NCBI RefSeq assembly: GCF_003672135.1
Contig: NC_039510.1
Location: 1,116,001-1,180,000 of the forward strand
Direction of reading: 5' to 3'
Source of the DNA: Ooceraea biroi
Lineage: Eukaryota; Arthropoda; Insecta; Hymenoptera; Formicidae
DNA length: 64,000 nucleotides
Numbering within the stretch: position 1 is the stretch's first letter; each line of letters opens with the position of its first letter. Shown here one piece after another: positions 1-11,540 of the stretch. A program made the position numbers and the translations under genes. Under the pieces are notes generated by a model, which worked only from the letters and a program-made list of their open reading frames with translations, searched no databases and was not told the origin of the DNA.

Positions 1-1114
1 CGTTTGTACCTCGTTTGTACCTGTTTGTACCATCGTTCGTTTCGTTTGTACCTCAACAGTTTAAAAGTTATAAAGGGTCAAAAAATAGCCAGCACCCGAC
101 TAAAAGATATCCGAATTTTAATAATGCCATTCGAAAGAGCATCGTTTGTACCTTCAGGAACCATCGTTTAAATCGTTTGTACCTCAACGGAACCGGAAGT
201 ACAGGCTTTTCAAAAAATAGGTCCAAGAGGTATCTTCGTCAATTTTTGAGATATCGCAAAACGGCCAACGGCGGTCGAAAGAGCTCGGATAGCGCCTGTT
301 TGTAACTCCGTTCAAATCGTTTGTACCTCAAAGGAACCGGAAGTACAGCATTTTCAAAGTAAAATAAATAGTTGTTCATACCTCCGTTGTTTGTAGAGAT
401 ATCCGAAAATGCCCAACGCCATTCGAAGGAGCATAGTTTCTACTCGTTTGTACCTCCGTTCAAATCGTTTGTACCTCAAAGGGACCGGAAGTACAGGCTC
501 TTCAAAAAACGTCCAAGAGGTACTTTCGCCAATTTTCGAGATATTCGAAAATGGCCAACGGCGGTCGAAAGAGCTCGTATAGCGCCTGTTTGTACCTCTT
601 GGACGTTTTTTGAAGAGCCTGTACTTCCGGTCCCTTTGAGGTACAAACGATTTGAACGGAGGTACAAACGAGTAGAAACTATGCTCCTTCGAATGGCGTT
701 GGGCATTTTCGGATATCTCTACAAACAACGGAGGTATGAACAACTATTTATTTTACTTTGAAAATGCTGTACTTCCGGTTCCTTTGAGGTACAAACTATT
801 TGAACGGAGTTACAAACAGGCGCTATCCGAGCTCTTTCGACCGCCGTTGGCCGTTTTGCGATATCTCAAAAATTGACGAAGATACCTCTTGGACCTATTT
901 TTTGAAAAGCCTGTACTTCCGGTTCCGTTGAGGTACAAACGATTTAAACGATGGTTCCTGAAGGTACAAACGATGCTCTTTCGAATGGCATTATTAAAAT
1001 TCGGATATCTTTTAGTCGGGTGCTGGCTATTTTTTGACCCTTTATAACTTTTAAACTGTTGAGGTACAAACGAAACGAACGATGGTACAAACAGGTACAA
1101 ACGAGGTACAAACG
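1..1114. repeat. Large near-perfect palindrome (arms 1-522 and 593-1114)
   Basis: Base 1 pairs with base 1114, and the same register (coordinate sum 1115) holds through 106/1009, 250/865, 398/717 and 522/593. The two arms of about 522 bp are thus reverse complements with only occasional mismatches, for example near 318 against 797. The spacer, 523-592, is not palindromic but is itself part of the same satellite. A GTTTGTACCTC motif recurs many times in the left arm and as GAGGTACAAAC in the right arm. The left arm begins at the first base of the window, so the palindrome may extend further left. Open frames across both arms mirror each other and are not genes. Such high arm identity implies recent formation, ongoing gene conversion, or an assembly or library fold-back artefact. 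Confidence 0.93.
106..592. repeat. Satellite monomers of about 145 bp, alternating in two forms, inside the left arm
   Basis: Units start at GATATC/GATATT sites at 106, 250, 398 and 540, spacings of 144, 148 and 142 bp. Each unit carries a GATAT-TCGAAAA-like core, a CATTCGAA or GGTCGAAAGAGC block, GTTTGTACCTC motifs, and ACCGGAAGTACAG followed by a CTTTTCAAAAAA-like stretch. Units 1 and 3 share a CCATTCGAAAGAGCAT-type block. Units 2 and 4 share GGCCAACGGCGGTCGAAAGA and AGCGCCTGTTTGTA. This suggests a dimeric higher-order repeat of about 290 bp. The mirrored copies lie in the right arm. The fourth unit spans the centre of the palindrome. Confidence 0.75.
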
Positions 1115-4100
1115 AAATATGCCCGAAAATTTTCATTTCGTTAAAGTCAGGTGCCAGGTTCACACCGGTAGGATTTTCAATCGTTGAGACCTCTTCTCAA
1201 TATGCCAAATAACAGTATAAGTAGCACAGAACTCCTTGGAAAAAGAAAAAAATTTTAATGGCTAGAACTTTTTCATTTATTCTGGCGATCTAAAGGATTA
1301 TTTAAGATATTATTATTCGAAAACATTATTAACAGTGAAAAATAAAATAGCGCACGCCTGTGTTCTACTAGTCTTAAGAAAAAATAAATAAATAAAGGAA
1401 TGTTAAAGCAGTGGTTACTGGTGAGAGGAAAGTTCGGAAATTAAAGAATGATCCATTTCGTGTTGAGCGAAGTGTCATGCTGATGATACCTCGCTTGCAT
1501 CCGTGCATCGATCGATAGGTTTCCATTATTCGTGTGATTCATTCTTGCAATTAGCACGATGACGTGGTATACATTCCGCGAACTTCTCGTCGGGTAGCGT
1601 GGTAGTCTGACGGATGAAAGGCATTAACGTCGCAGGGGAATGTTTTCGGAAAGAATCCGGATATCCCATAGAACGAGGGCGTTCGACGAGGGGAGGAACT
1701 TATCACGCGGGACGATTTATGATGCAGCCAACGCGCCGATCGACTTTCAGGATGAGTTGGAAGAACCGCGAGTCGTTTCTTGGCCGGGCGGGCGGGCGGA
1801 TCGTCGTCGCATTGTGCTCGAGACACACCGCGCTTACGACGAACGATAAAATCGATGGTTGCGGCAAAATGCACCATGGGATCCGCCGCAAAGAGACACC
1901 GCGCTAGATTTATATGCAACGAAGAATCCATTACGGGGGCCTCCGGTATCCTCGACGTTAAAACCACGATTTATTACCGCCAGTCGTCTGGCGCCTCCGC
2001 TTTCAATTTTTAACGATTTCCAATGTCGCAACTTATGTCTTACTGTAACATTTATTTGTACCTCGTTTCTCATTTTTTTTCTTTCTCTTTTTGTCTTTCT
2101 GGCTTTCTAGCTTTCTTTTCGAATGATTAATTTCGGGAGTAGTCGAACGGAATCATTATTAACGATTATGTACTTGTATCATTAATCTCTCATAAAACAG
2201 GAGAGAGGCTTTTGAAATATGCAGGACAAAATCGATCTCTGCGCGCATATTGTAATAGCGTACATCTTGTAACACGTAGGCTCGCCGAAGCTTCCCAGAT
2301 AACATTACGTGCGCGAGGCATAAGTTCCAATCGCCGTGGAATTGGAGATCGAGCAATTAAAGAGGCCTTAGAGCCAATCGAGCGCGGTCCCGGTGTAACT
2401 ACGACATTCCCGCGATTCGAGTCATCCGGGTCTTAATCTAGCAGCGGCGTTGCTGGCAGGAAATTGCGGCTGACAATCGACTTCGTAGTCCGGGTTCCTC
2501 GAGCTGCTGCAATTTGTCTCCGAGCGATCCCGAGCGATTAGAGACCGTCGTATAATAATAATGTGGATATGGTAATGCACACGGCACGCGTCGGTTTCTC
2601 GTAAAAGAGAATGCAGATTCGATGAAACTCCGTCACGAAGCGGCATCATTCCCGTCACCATGGCTGCAGTCGCACGTATAATGAGGCTGCCGCTAATGCG
2701 CTCGTTGTCGAACGAATGCACGCACTCGATAATTGAACGAGTCTAGTCATACTCGGTATAAAGCGATGGCGCGCGGCGAACGGCAGGATTGGTGGGTGCC
2801 TGAAATTGTAACGGGACGCTGAATCGCGAGAGTCGGTTCGCTGAAAATTACAATTTCCCATTAGTTCCGCCGCGAACGTGACACGGCCGTGGAAATCCAC
2901 CTGCATGACACTCTCGGACTCGATATACACTCTCACAAAATGCAAATCCGAATTTTTTGTCAATAGGTATGCATTGAAGCTGATGATTAGTAGAAGTCTC
3001 TCGTGCTTCGGGAGAATGTATGTTTTCAAAAAAAGGTAGAAGAAAGGCGTCAAGTATACGCATGCTGCGGATTATGTGAATCTAAAATTTATGAAATTTT
3101 TTATTTTTCTTTTCTTCTATCTTACAGTATCTTTCTTGTATGCTTTTAAAGGTAATGCTTTAGAAGTAATAGCGGCTTTAGATATCTAGGAAATCTCGCG
3201 CGGGTGGGAATGCACGCATTAATAGCTGTGTACTCTTGATAGCTTAAAGAGGTATTAATCGGCCTGCTGTATTCCATACTGTAAGCTGTCGATTATTACA
3301 ACGCTTTACGTGGTATGCATTGTTATGGCTTATGTTAGCATGTGTACAAATCTGCGGACGCACAACGATGTCCAGCACATTCATCTCTAATTAGATCTTG
3401 CAGAAATTTGATTAAAATAGCTCACATTAAGATTGCGAGAAATGAAGCACAAGCATGTATTTTACTGCCTGAGATTAATTTAATCGATTGATAATAATTT
3501 TTCATAATATTGTGATTGTGACAAATTCCACTGTAACTCCGTGCGATCTACATACTGCACAATATATTTTACTATCAATTTTTATAATGTTTTATAATAT
3601 GATGCGCTGAGCTTTACATTTTAATTATTTGACTTGAAATTGTACGCGTGATTAAAATCTCGCGAATCCATTGTAAAATTCAGCGTGTTGATTCAATTTG
3701 ATATTGTAAAGATGTGAATTCGCGGATATGCGATTGAATATTTAATTTTCAATACTTCTACAAGCTCTCGTTATGATTATATCTACGTAGGATGCACACA
3801 ATTATATGAATTATAAATCGTACGATTGCATTCCTCTGAAACTTCCATCAGATTTTAATCAGAAAAATGATTTCTGTTTTCATATCTAGCGGAGATTGCG
3901 ATTGGGATGATAGCAAATTCCCGGAATTAGAGAATTCGGATCGAACCATGCAAGATCGAAGATAAGATACCACAAATCTTTTTGATCTCTTTGTCGTTAA
4001 GAGAAGTCATATTTAGCCATTTGATTGACACGGATACTATGGAATTTTTTCTAATTTTCAATGAAAAATGATATTTTTACTACATTTTATTAAATGCGCG

Positions 4101-4380
4101 CTCGCGACGAGAATGTTTAACCGATTCCCGATGCTGCGTGTGGCAAGGACGTAATTGCAATTGCGTTGTGCACGATGGCGGACCAATTAGACACCCCTCA
4201 CAAGCAGTGTCCAAGGGATTCGATTCTCGGCCAGGATGCATCTGGGGCCAGGACGTCGTACGGTTTCAGCCATTGCACGTAACAGAGTTGCGCGCCGGCA
4301 GATTCGCCATCGGGAATTGAGGCTGACAATTGATTTCGCGGTTCCTGCACGCGTTCCTTCTAATCTGACTCGACGCCGCC
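1115..4380. other. No supported gene
   Basis: The palindrome gives way to ordinary sequence after 1114. There is a pyrimidine-rich tract near 2069-2115 and long AT-rich stretches at 1200-1400 and 3060-4130. Short open frames occur on both strands at 1550-2110 and 2420-3050 but show no splice support or recognisable motif. An open frame ending at 4320 is cysteine-containing and protein-like (RCCVWQGRNCNC near its start) but has no ATG and no convincing acceptor. A short similarity, GGCTGACAATYGAYTTCG, recurs near 2470 and 4321. Confidence 0.5.
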
Positions 4381-4581
4381 ATGACCAGCAAAAATGTCAA
4401 GTTTTCGTTCTCATTCGGAGTAAACGAGATTACAGCCAGACGGGTCGATCTCGTTCCTTGGTCTCGCAGCAAGTCCGTTAACCAGCGATTAATTGATTTG
4501 GAAATGAGAGAAAGAGCGAGAGAGCGGGAGAAGAGCTCTCGTCTATTAACGCGCGTGCTAGCACGGGAAAGCCATGGGTAA
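4381..4581 (+). CDS. Hypothetical small basic protein, 66 aa
   Basis: The ATG sits in a strong context (GCCGCCATGA). The 66-residue product is charged. Its N-terminal half is mixed (MTSKNVKFSFSFGVNE). Its C-terminal half is rich in Arg, Glu and Leu (LIDLEMRERAREREKSS) and could form a helix or coiled coil. It has no signal peptide or membrane segment and I do not recognise it. The sequence just upstream, with a pyrimidine-rich stretch and TCTAATCTGAC, resembles a branch site, so this could instead be an exon starting after ATGACCAG at 4390. The stop is followed by GGGTAACC, which could also act as a weak donor. Support is limited to start context, composition and length, and a chance ORF cannot be excluded. 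Confidence 0.2.
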   Translation: MTSKNVKFSFSFGVNEITARRVDLVPWSRSKSVNQRLIDLEMRERAREREKSSRLLTRVLARESHG

Positions 4582-7500
4582 CCACGTCGGAATGGTCAAA
4601 AAGACGAGGCAGGCGTAATTCAATCTCGTCCCTTTGTTGAACCGCTGATCCGTTTTTACGTAACCTGATAGGAGGGACTTTCGTCTCCATTCCAGCACTG
4701 GTCGGCGAATTGCTCTCTCGAAACTGTTCCGGCGCGATAAAAGCGATATTTTTAATTAACGGGCTAAGTTGCACGATGGCACTGTGAATTTTCATGCGAC
4801 GCCGATTCCGCTCTTTAAGCGTCGAGTAACGTGCGATACGCGCAAAAGTACGACCGCGAGAACTTTATCGGGGTATCTGCACTTCGTGCATACACACTAG
4901 TGCGAATTCCAAAACAAGCAGCGGAATCAAAGGTCCTTCGCCTCTGCGATATTCTGATGTGTCGCGGAGCTTCAGTTCGTGATTGTCGGGGAGTGTTCTT
5001 TTCTTCGTTCGGTTTTCTCTCTTTCGTGAGCAAATGATTTTTATCGGCAAATATTTCGTGATGTTTGCATACTTCAAAAAGAAACGAAGAAAGATGTTCG
5101 CAAAAGTATAGATTCATGAAAGGTCGATGTATTTTCCGCAAGCTCGTCGTCTGAGTATGAAAAACGCATTTTGCACGATAGATATATGAAAATGCTTCAT
5201 GAGTTACTTGGTATCCGCGTGTAACGTTAATCACGTTATAGAGACGTTGATATGACAAAAATATCGATCAAAATTCAGGATCAAAAATTAGCGTTAGTAA
5301 ATAAAATAGCGAAAATTAATCTGTACAATTTATTTGTATGAATGTATACACAATTGATGTAAAGGAGGAATTATTGAATTTTGTTATACGTTAGGAAATG
5401 CATTTCGCCATGTCAGGTGCCCGTTTCTACCGTTGACAAAAGCACAATTTTGCTGCAATCATGGGGCGTTGGGATGCGAAAAATAATCTCGCCGCAGCCA
5501 CGGTCGATTGCTTTAATTTGAACTCGTGTTTCTCTATAGAAAACACATAGCACGATTTTCGCCGAAATTCAAAAGAGAACGCTCGCTAGTGACTTAATGT
5601 ATTGCGCATTGAATATATGATACTGTTTCTACATTTGAATGTAGAACAATATAAAATATATTTAAAGCAGAGTTGCATCTCCATTTTTGCATTACAGAAT
5701 TATGCATAGCTTGTTGCCATTCATTATTATATGCATTAAAAGTATCGGGCAGATATTCATATACCAGATCCATGTATTATGCATATTCATTTAGCAAATG
5801 TAATATTATTTATAACGTCGCAGAATGCGTATGCCAGATCGTTATTAATTAATTGTATCATGAAATTATGATCAACCACATAACGCTAACACGATCATGG
5901 CCGCACGACTCGGTGATTTCACGTCAACGTAAGAATCACCTTTGACATTTCATCTCGCTGGAAACCGGAACATTTGTCTCTTGAATAGGAAGCGTAGCAT
6001 GCATCATTCGATTATCACCGATATCTGTATTTGCAAGTCAAACACGTGTAACGAATAAAAGTGCATTTATCATGCGTATTCGTTGCACGAAAAATTTCAA
6101 TTTCTTATTGGAACAAATTAAGGAAGGATGAAAATTTGCAACTTTGAATTTCCAAGTTAAAGAAACTCAATTAATAAAGATTGATATGCTCCATATATTT
6201 TAGGGTTATATCGACAATTCAGAAATGAGGGATACGGCGTCTATAAATGAACGTCGTTTTGGGGGGGGGGGTTGTTTTAAGTTCGCTTTTAACGACGCGT
6301 AATAAGCTTTAATGTTTCTTTCATTTTTAAGCTTTAAAGAGTATTAAATGGGCGCGGCACCGCGCGTTCGGTAAGAGAATCGTAACTCTGGCGTCGGGTG
6401 CTTGCGGTTGGCCAACTTGAAAACGTAAATCTCCGACATTTTCATGCGCTTATGGCGGCCCGGGAACGACCTGCGCGCAGAACAATTATTGCCGCGATTT
6501 AACTATAAGTACCTTTAAATATACATCCGCGGCAAATTATCGAGAAAGACCCACCATTATTCACGCGTTGCTGGCGAATTTATTGCACCCAAAGCAGTGT
6601 GCACTCGCAAATTAAATAATACAAATTGAGACAACTTTGTGAAGAACGACTTTTCGTCCCACAGAAACGTTATCCTCTTTAAGTTGCAAAACAGATTTTG
6701 TTCTAGCCGCGCATTGACATTTCACGATATCCGCGTCTCTGCACAGCGATGGGGTGTGCATTTGGATTTCCGAAAAACGTTGCTCTTTTTCCCGCGGACG
6801 GATGATTCCCCGACGAATGCGTAATCCGATGAACCGAGATCAATGGCTTAACCAAAGCGGCTGCTCCGATTTTCGAAGATTCGATGGAAACATAATCGCG
6901 TCGAATCGGCGAAGTGGAACTTCGGTGATTAAGCTGCTCGAGAGAGCTGCCAGCGAGAGCGATATTTTATACGATTCATATCTATGACAATATTGAGCAT
7001 TTCGACGCGAATATGAATATCAGGAAACGCGCGAGCAGACTTCCGCCACTTGATTCGCGTAACTCGAGGAGACGTGCATGCACGTCTTTATCATCGTGCA
7101 GATCTCTGTTTCTTTTCTACCCCTTTCACCTGCAAATGCCGTCAAAGTACGTGAGGCTAATATCCGGTGGCAAACAAGTTATTCATAACGGCACAATTGC
7201 CATCTCGCACAAACACAACGTCTTTTTCGCGCACACGATATTGCAAAGGAAGTGTAACGATGCATTTCCACACGAACGAAATTTCCCAAAGTTCTGTGTG
7301 TGCTCCGTGAGGACCGGAAGCGCTATAAACTGCGCGCTAGTGTATCAACCGGCGCGAAATATTGCTGTGCGGGAATAAATTAACGTGACTGCAACATTGT
7401 ATCCCAGTAGACTGTAAGGGTCTCATGCATTTTAATCTGCTTGGAGTATACTTCTTTTACAAATCACAGTCCTCGGAGTTCGGTGCTCCAGGAAATATAT

Positions 7501-7877
7501 TGTCGACAGTATCGTCATCATACTCTAATCGAGATTCCTGCATCCTCGGTTCACATCTAAAATAGGAAATCAGGAAAATAGGAAACGGAACAGGATAAAA
7601 AATTAAAGTGAAAAGTCGCCCGCCTGAAGATGCGAACGGCAGAGAACAATATCGAGCTGGTCGATTTCAGGAACGCGGTTCGTCCTAGAACTCGTGGAAC
7701 GCCGCGCCGTTCGCTTTTTCATTCATACGCTTTAATCAACGCCAGACGGGGCGCTTTCTAATGGCGCGCAAGCACGAGGCTGCAGCGGGAAAGTTAAGAG
7801 GGACATTAGGCGTGCTCCATTAATGGTAACAGCATTGCTATTCATACTGCCACTCCCGACAGCGTTCCTTACCGCAG
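4582..7877. other. No supported gene
   Basis: Mostly AT-rich non-coding sequence at 5240-6350. A run of eleven G bases lies at 6261-6271. Two overlapping plus-strand open frames (6639-6824 and 6754-6987, the second ending ILYDSYL) read plausibly but begin at GTG, have no splice support, and compete with each other in different frames. A hydrophobic 37-codon ORF, MVTALLFILPLPTAFLTAAP and onward, starts near 7831. It overlaps the exon candidate that follows and is probably incidental. Confidence 0.5.
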
Positions 7878-8108
7878 CGCCGATGCATCTTATCAAGTCT
7901 CACCCTTTCCCCCGCGAAGGACCGATCACCCATTGACTCCTATTCGAGCCCGACGCCCTCGCCAAGTCGCCATGTACCCCCACGTCCGCGCTATCTCGGC
8001 GACGACGAGTGCTATGCAAGTTCTATCAATGTCACGCGCTCGAGATTGCTTAATCTACCCCATCAGCATCTCCGCAATCGAGGGGCGTATTGTTCCCATT
8101 TCGATTAG
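7878..8108 (+). CDS. Possible terminal coding exon, Ser/Pro-rich C-terminus
   Basis: A plus-strand frame without an ATG runs open from about 7831 to a TAG at 8106-8108. Pyrimidine-rich sequence precedes CTTACCGCAG, a plausible acceptor at 7877, and another possible acceptor lies at 7862. From 7878 the frame encodes 76 residues. It begins with a Ser/Pro-rich stretch (SPIDSYSSPTPSPSRHVPPR) and ends in a mixed tail (LGDDECYASSINVTR, then GAYCSHFD). Such composition is common in the unstructured C-termini of receptors and scaffold proteins, but I do not recognise a family. A second frame is also open across the same bases, so the choice of frame is not secure. No upstream exon could be joined to it. 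Confidence 0.2.
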   Translation, partial: RRCILSSLTLSPAKDRSPIDSYSSPTPSPSRHVPPRPRYLGDDECYASSINVTRSRLLNLPHQHLRNRGAYCSHFD

Positions 8109-10300
8109 ACATCTCGAGAGGTGAATTTCTCGGCGCGACGTCGCCGGCGTTCCGATCACGATGTAAGCGATGTACGTTGTACGCGCGGATTGTAAGATGT
8201 TGCTCAATCTGTACGATACAAATATAAAATATCGATCACTGTGGTCGTGCCTCATATAATAGATACCGTTTTATTTTCGCCGTACATGTGTGAATCACTC
8301 ATCGAATTTTTTACACCACAGGTAGGCGGTAACGAGCGTGCGTCATTTGACGCCCGTGATATCGTCGAAAATTGATAGCGACACGGCGGCGGATAAGCGC
8401 CGAAATGTGTGTACAGCGATACCCGAGCTTTCTGTTACGTAGACACTCATCACCGTGTATATTTTACAAATAATAACAGCGTGCGTGCGGTTATCATCCG
8501 CCTGCATACATGTAATATATGCAAAGTACGATTAAACGGTGATATTGGCAGTACTTGCTTCGACATCTAGGTCCCCGCTTATACCGATAATACGAAATAA
8601 ATAAACGCGTGCGCTGGTCACATCTGGCGCGTAAAGGCGCTGCAATTCCGCGTGCGCGCGATGTACCAGTAATCACAATACAAAAGATACAAAGTGCCTT
8701 ATAAAATGTGATAAATGTAGAGATAATAAGAAATCGACTAAAAACTCTACAAAAGAGCGACGTCGAGCCCTCTCGCTTTCGGAAGAGCTCGCAATAACTC
8801 GCGAGAAAATATCGGGCGCAAATGTTTGTAACGAATGCGTTTGTACGTTATTAAAGGCTATATCTAGGTACTCGCGATATTTGCGAATTCGATCGTATGC
8901 TCTCTCGCTGATAATCGCACAACGGCGGATTTAGAACAACAGGCTCGCGGTCTCATTAACGCATCGCAAATATTAGCGCAAGCTTCGGGCGCGCTGAGCA
9001 ACGTTGCAACGTAGATGAGGGGGTGGGATCAGTGTACTGACAGTGTATGTGTGTGCGACATTAAATTTATTAATGGACGATTTTTTATCAGGCAGACACG
9101 GGTGGATGATTAATTTTCCCGAAAATTAATAACCCCGGGGATAGCGTCGACATATAATATTTACGTCCTTGTGCGGCTCACAATCGTCGCGTAAAAGTAA
9201 TCCACGCGCTGCATATCTCATAATTAAGTTCGATCGTAAATACAAATTCCCGTAGGCGGAACATCAGCGCACCCCCCCGATAGGTGCATCCTGATAGGTG
9301 TACCTTGTCGCAACGCCGATCTAGTGCGCCAATAAACGATTTCATCGATGATGCAAGATTTTTGTTCGCAACGCTCTTTCAACCGAGCCTCCGCACCCTC
9401 CTCCACTCTCGTCGATAATTAAACACTGCTCATAATAATCGCGGTTGCAATATATCTCACGGAAATATGGCGCGATGGCGGTGACGGATAATAATTTCGC
9501 TTTAACGTATAACGCGAATGAACTGCGTCCGCCCTAGATACGGTATCGTATCATTTCTCGATGTCACTCGCAAAACCCGAAATAACGCGGAATATGTTCA
9601 ATGTTCAATTGCACGTAATTAAAATTGCTTGAGAGATACTCGTATATACGTATAAACGCGTTCATCAATCGAAAATTGCTACTGGCGATATCGTCGCGAA
9701 ACTACATTACGAAATTTCAGCGAGCGCGGACACCGTAGTTTTTTCTCCATTGACGGGGAAATTCTTCTATTTAATGCGCCGGTATCCCAGTTAATAATCC
9801 AGGAGTTAATAACGCGGCGGTTTTTGTGGTTTGTTTGGCGCAAAGCTCCATATCCTCGCGGAGGCGGAGAGAACTGCCGGAGCTCTTCGGACAGATGGTG
9901 CGTGTATGTAAAATACTGGATGCAGGCGTATTTGCGTGCAGCGCGGGATATTTTGGTGAGAGTAACGCTCCATCGACGAAAGAAAAATTCCATTTTGCAT
10001 TTTGCTAAGTTGAGTGAAACGAGCGAAAATCATGTTAATAGCTTTTATGGGAGCTTTGCGACGTCGACTTTGTAAAATATAGTGCCGATCATTTTCTTAA
10101 TTAATCGGTGATATACAGATTTCGTAAATTTTGCATTTCACGCTGCGTTCTATTTTGTTAGGCTTAATTACCAAGTTTGACAAGTAATATTGAATTCGTT
10201 TTTGTATTTACGACAGGAGTATGTAAGTTAATAAAGAAAATAGGGGACGCGAGAAATTGGGGGAGTACAAATTAATCGACTCAATTTGGCTTAACGAAAT
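8109..10300. other. No supported gene
   Basis: CpG-rich, moderately AT-rich DNA. Open frames at 8494-8676, 9224-9406 and 9679-10075 lie on both strands at the same places and lack splice signals or motifs. A GGTGAGAG donor-like site occurs near 9955. Nothing else stands out. Confidence 0.5.
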
Positions 10301-10306
10301 TTTATT
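10301..10306 (-). terminator. Candidate poly(A) signal AATAAA
   Basis: TTTATT on the plus strand gives AATAAA on the minus strand, about 330 bases after the stop codon of the minus-strand two-exon model. This is a reasonable 3' UTR length for an insect mRNA. The hexamer is common in AT-rich DNA, so it supports the model only weakly. Confidence 0.3.
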
Positions 10307-10638
10307 TGTCATCCGTATTTAACTTAGTATGCCGGGCATTAACATTAATCTTCATTTACATTAGAAAAGAGGGATCTCTCTTTTATCCGACGTATTGAAT
10401 CACCATCAGCTGAACCGCAAGGTACGTAGCCAGAGCAATTTGGTCGCATTTAGCCCGCCAGCCGCGAATATTAATTTAGGTTTCGGGGGGAGGATCTTAA
10501 AGGCGATGATCCATCGCGAGGGGTGATTGAGCGCTTGGTGATAATAGAGAGCGGCCGTTGACGATGCGCCCATAGAATTCGAGTCGGCTTTGAATACTTA
10601 AGTGCTTGGTGCGGTTCGCATGTCGCGATGGGGGATGT

Positions 10639-10811
10639 TTATTGGCGGCGAATCGGTGTTTGCACAACCGCCAAATGAAACCCAGGAGTGTCCAGGTTTC
10701 GTCCAGCAAAAACAACAGCGCGCTCCAATAGAGAGTGTTGACGACGTGTCACATATATGACGCCTGTTTCCACCGCATCCGGCTCCATATTCCGTTCCGT
10801 GCGAATTCGTC
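10639..10811 (-). CDS. Hypothetical secreted protein, exon 2 (C-terminal part)
   Basis: On the minus strand a strong acceptor (CTCGCGTTTTTACCAG) precedes 10811. Joined in phase 1 to the exon ending at 11405, it completes a glycine codon and continues RIRTERNMEPDAVETGVIYV, then TRRQHSLLERAVVFAGRN, ending VVQTPIRRQ and a TAA at 10641-10639. The combined product is 102 residues. There are no cysteines in the predicted mature part. Two RR pairs could be processing sites if this is a prohormone, but I recognise no peptide family. All three minus-strand frames are open here, so the frame rests on the splice phase alone. An AATAAA lies about 330 bases downstream. Confidence 0.33.
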
Positions 10812-11404
10812 CTGGTAAAAACGCGAGGATATTGAATGACAGCGGTGTGTGCGCGCCAACAGAGAGACCGATTATTAATTGTTCGATTCGCGGAAACGTA
10901 ATAGTCAGCCACCGTGGCCAGCGACAGTTCCGCGCAGCATCAGCGCTGTCGACGGGACTGCAGCCTCGCCTCGTTGGAATTATATTAAGTCAAGAATGGA
11001 ATGAAATATGAGCGGGTACGGGCACTATCTTGCCGCAACTTGGTGGTTTCGAAATGAAGTCCTGACGATGCATTCCTGAATATCTCGCTTTAATTCCGCG
11101 AAAAGCGACGATCTCGCGACTGTAGCATCTTGCAGCATCTCACGGTATAAAAATGTGAAAGTCGTCTATTCCAATTATCTTATTACGAGGGGGACTTGCG
11201 AAACAAGGATCGAACACGAGTATTTCACGGGAAAGGAGCGGGTAACTTGGTCGCCTCACGTTTTTTCCTCTCTGAAACATATGGAATATTATTGCGAGAG
11301 CCGTCCTCGCAAGACCGGCTATAAATTCTAGGTTCGCGTCTACTTGAAAGTTGGCATAAAGTGCAACGTCCTGACATACCTCGCGGGGCGGCGATAAAAC
11401 TTAC

Positions 11405-11540
11405 CTCCGTATCCGTTATGTCCGTTTAGATCGTTGGCTGCAGAACGGATCACACTTTGCGCGAAAATTGCAGATATTGCTAGCAAGTAAAATAAAACTT
11501 CGTTGTACGAGCTTCTAATATTGCAGTGCCGGTTCTTCAT
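11405..11540 (-). CDS. Hypothetical secreted protein, exon 1 with signal peptide
   Basis: The minus-strand ATG at 11540-11538 opens a frame with a basic N-terminus (MKNRHCNIR), a hydrophobic core (VLFYLLAISAIFAQSVI) and small residues (RSAAND) that would suit signal-peptidase cleavage. The frame runs into an excellent donor, GGAG|GTAAGT, at 11405/11404. That leaves phase 1, the usual phase for an intron just after a signal peptide. The next good acceptor in a matching phase is at 10811, giving an intron of about 590 bases. The likely role is a small secreted or membrane-delivered protein. It could instead be the first exon of a larger gene, for example an immunoglobulin-family receptor, whose other exons I cannot see. 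Confidence 0.38.

Noticed and set aside
15..1163. Paired open frames of 76-129 codons on both strands (SFVP- and RLYL-rich)
   Set aside because: They are mirror images produced by the palindrome and its GTTTGTACCTC repeats; no gene structure.
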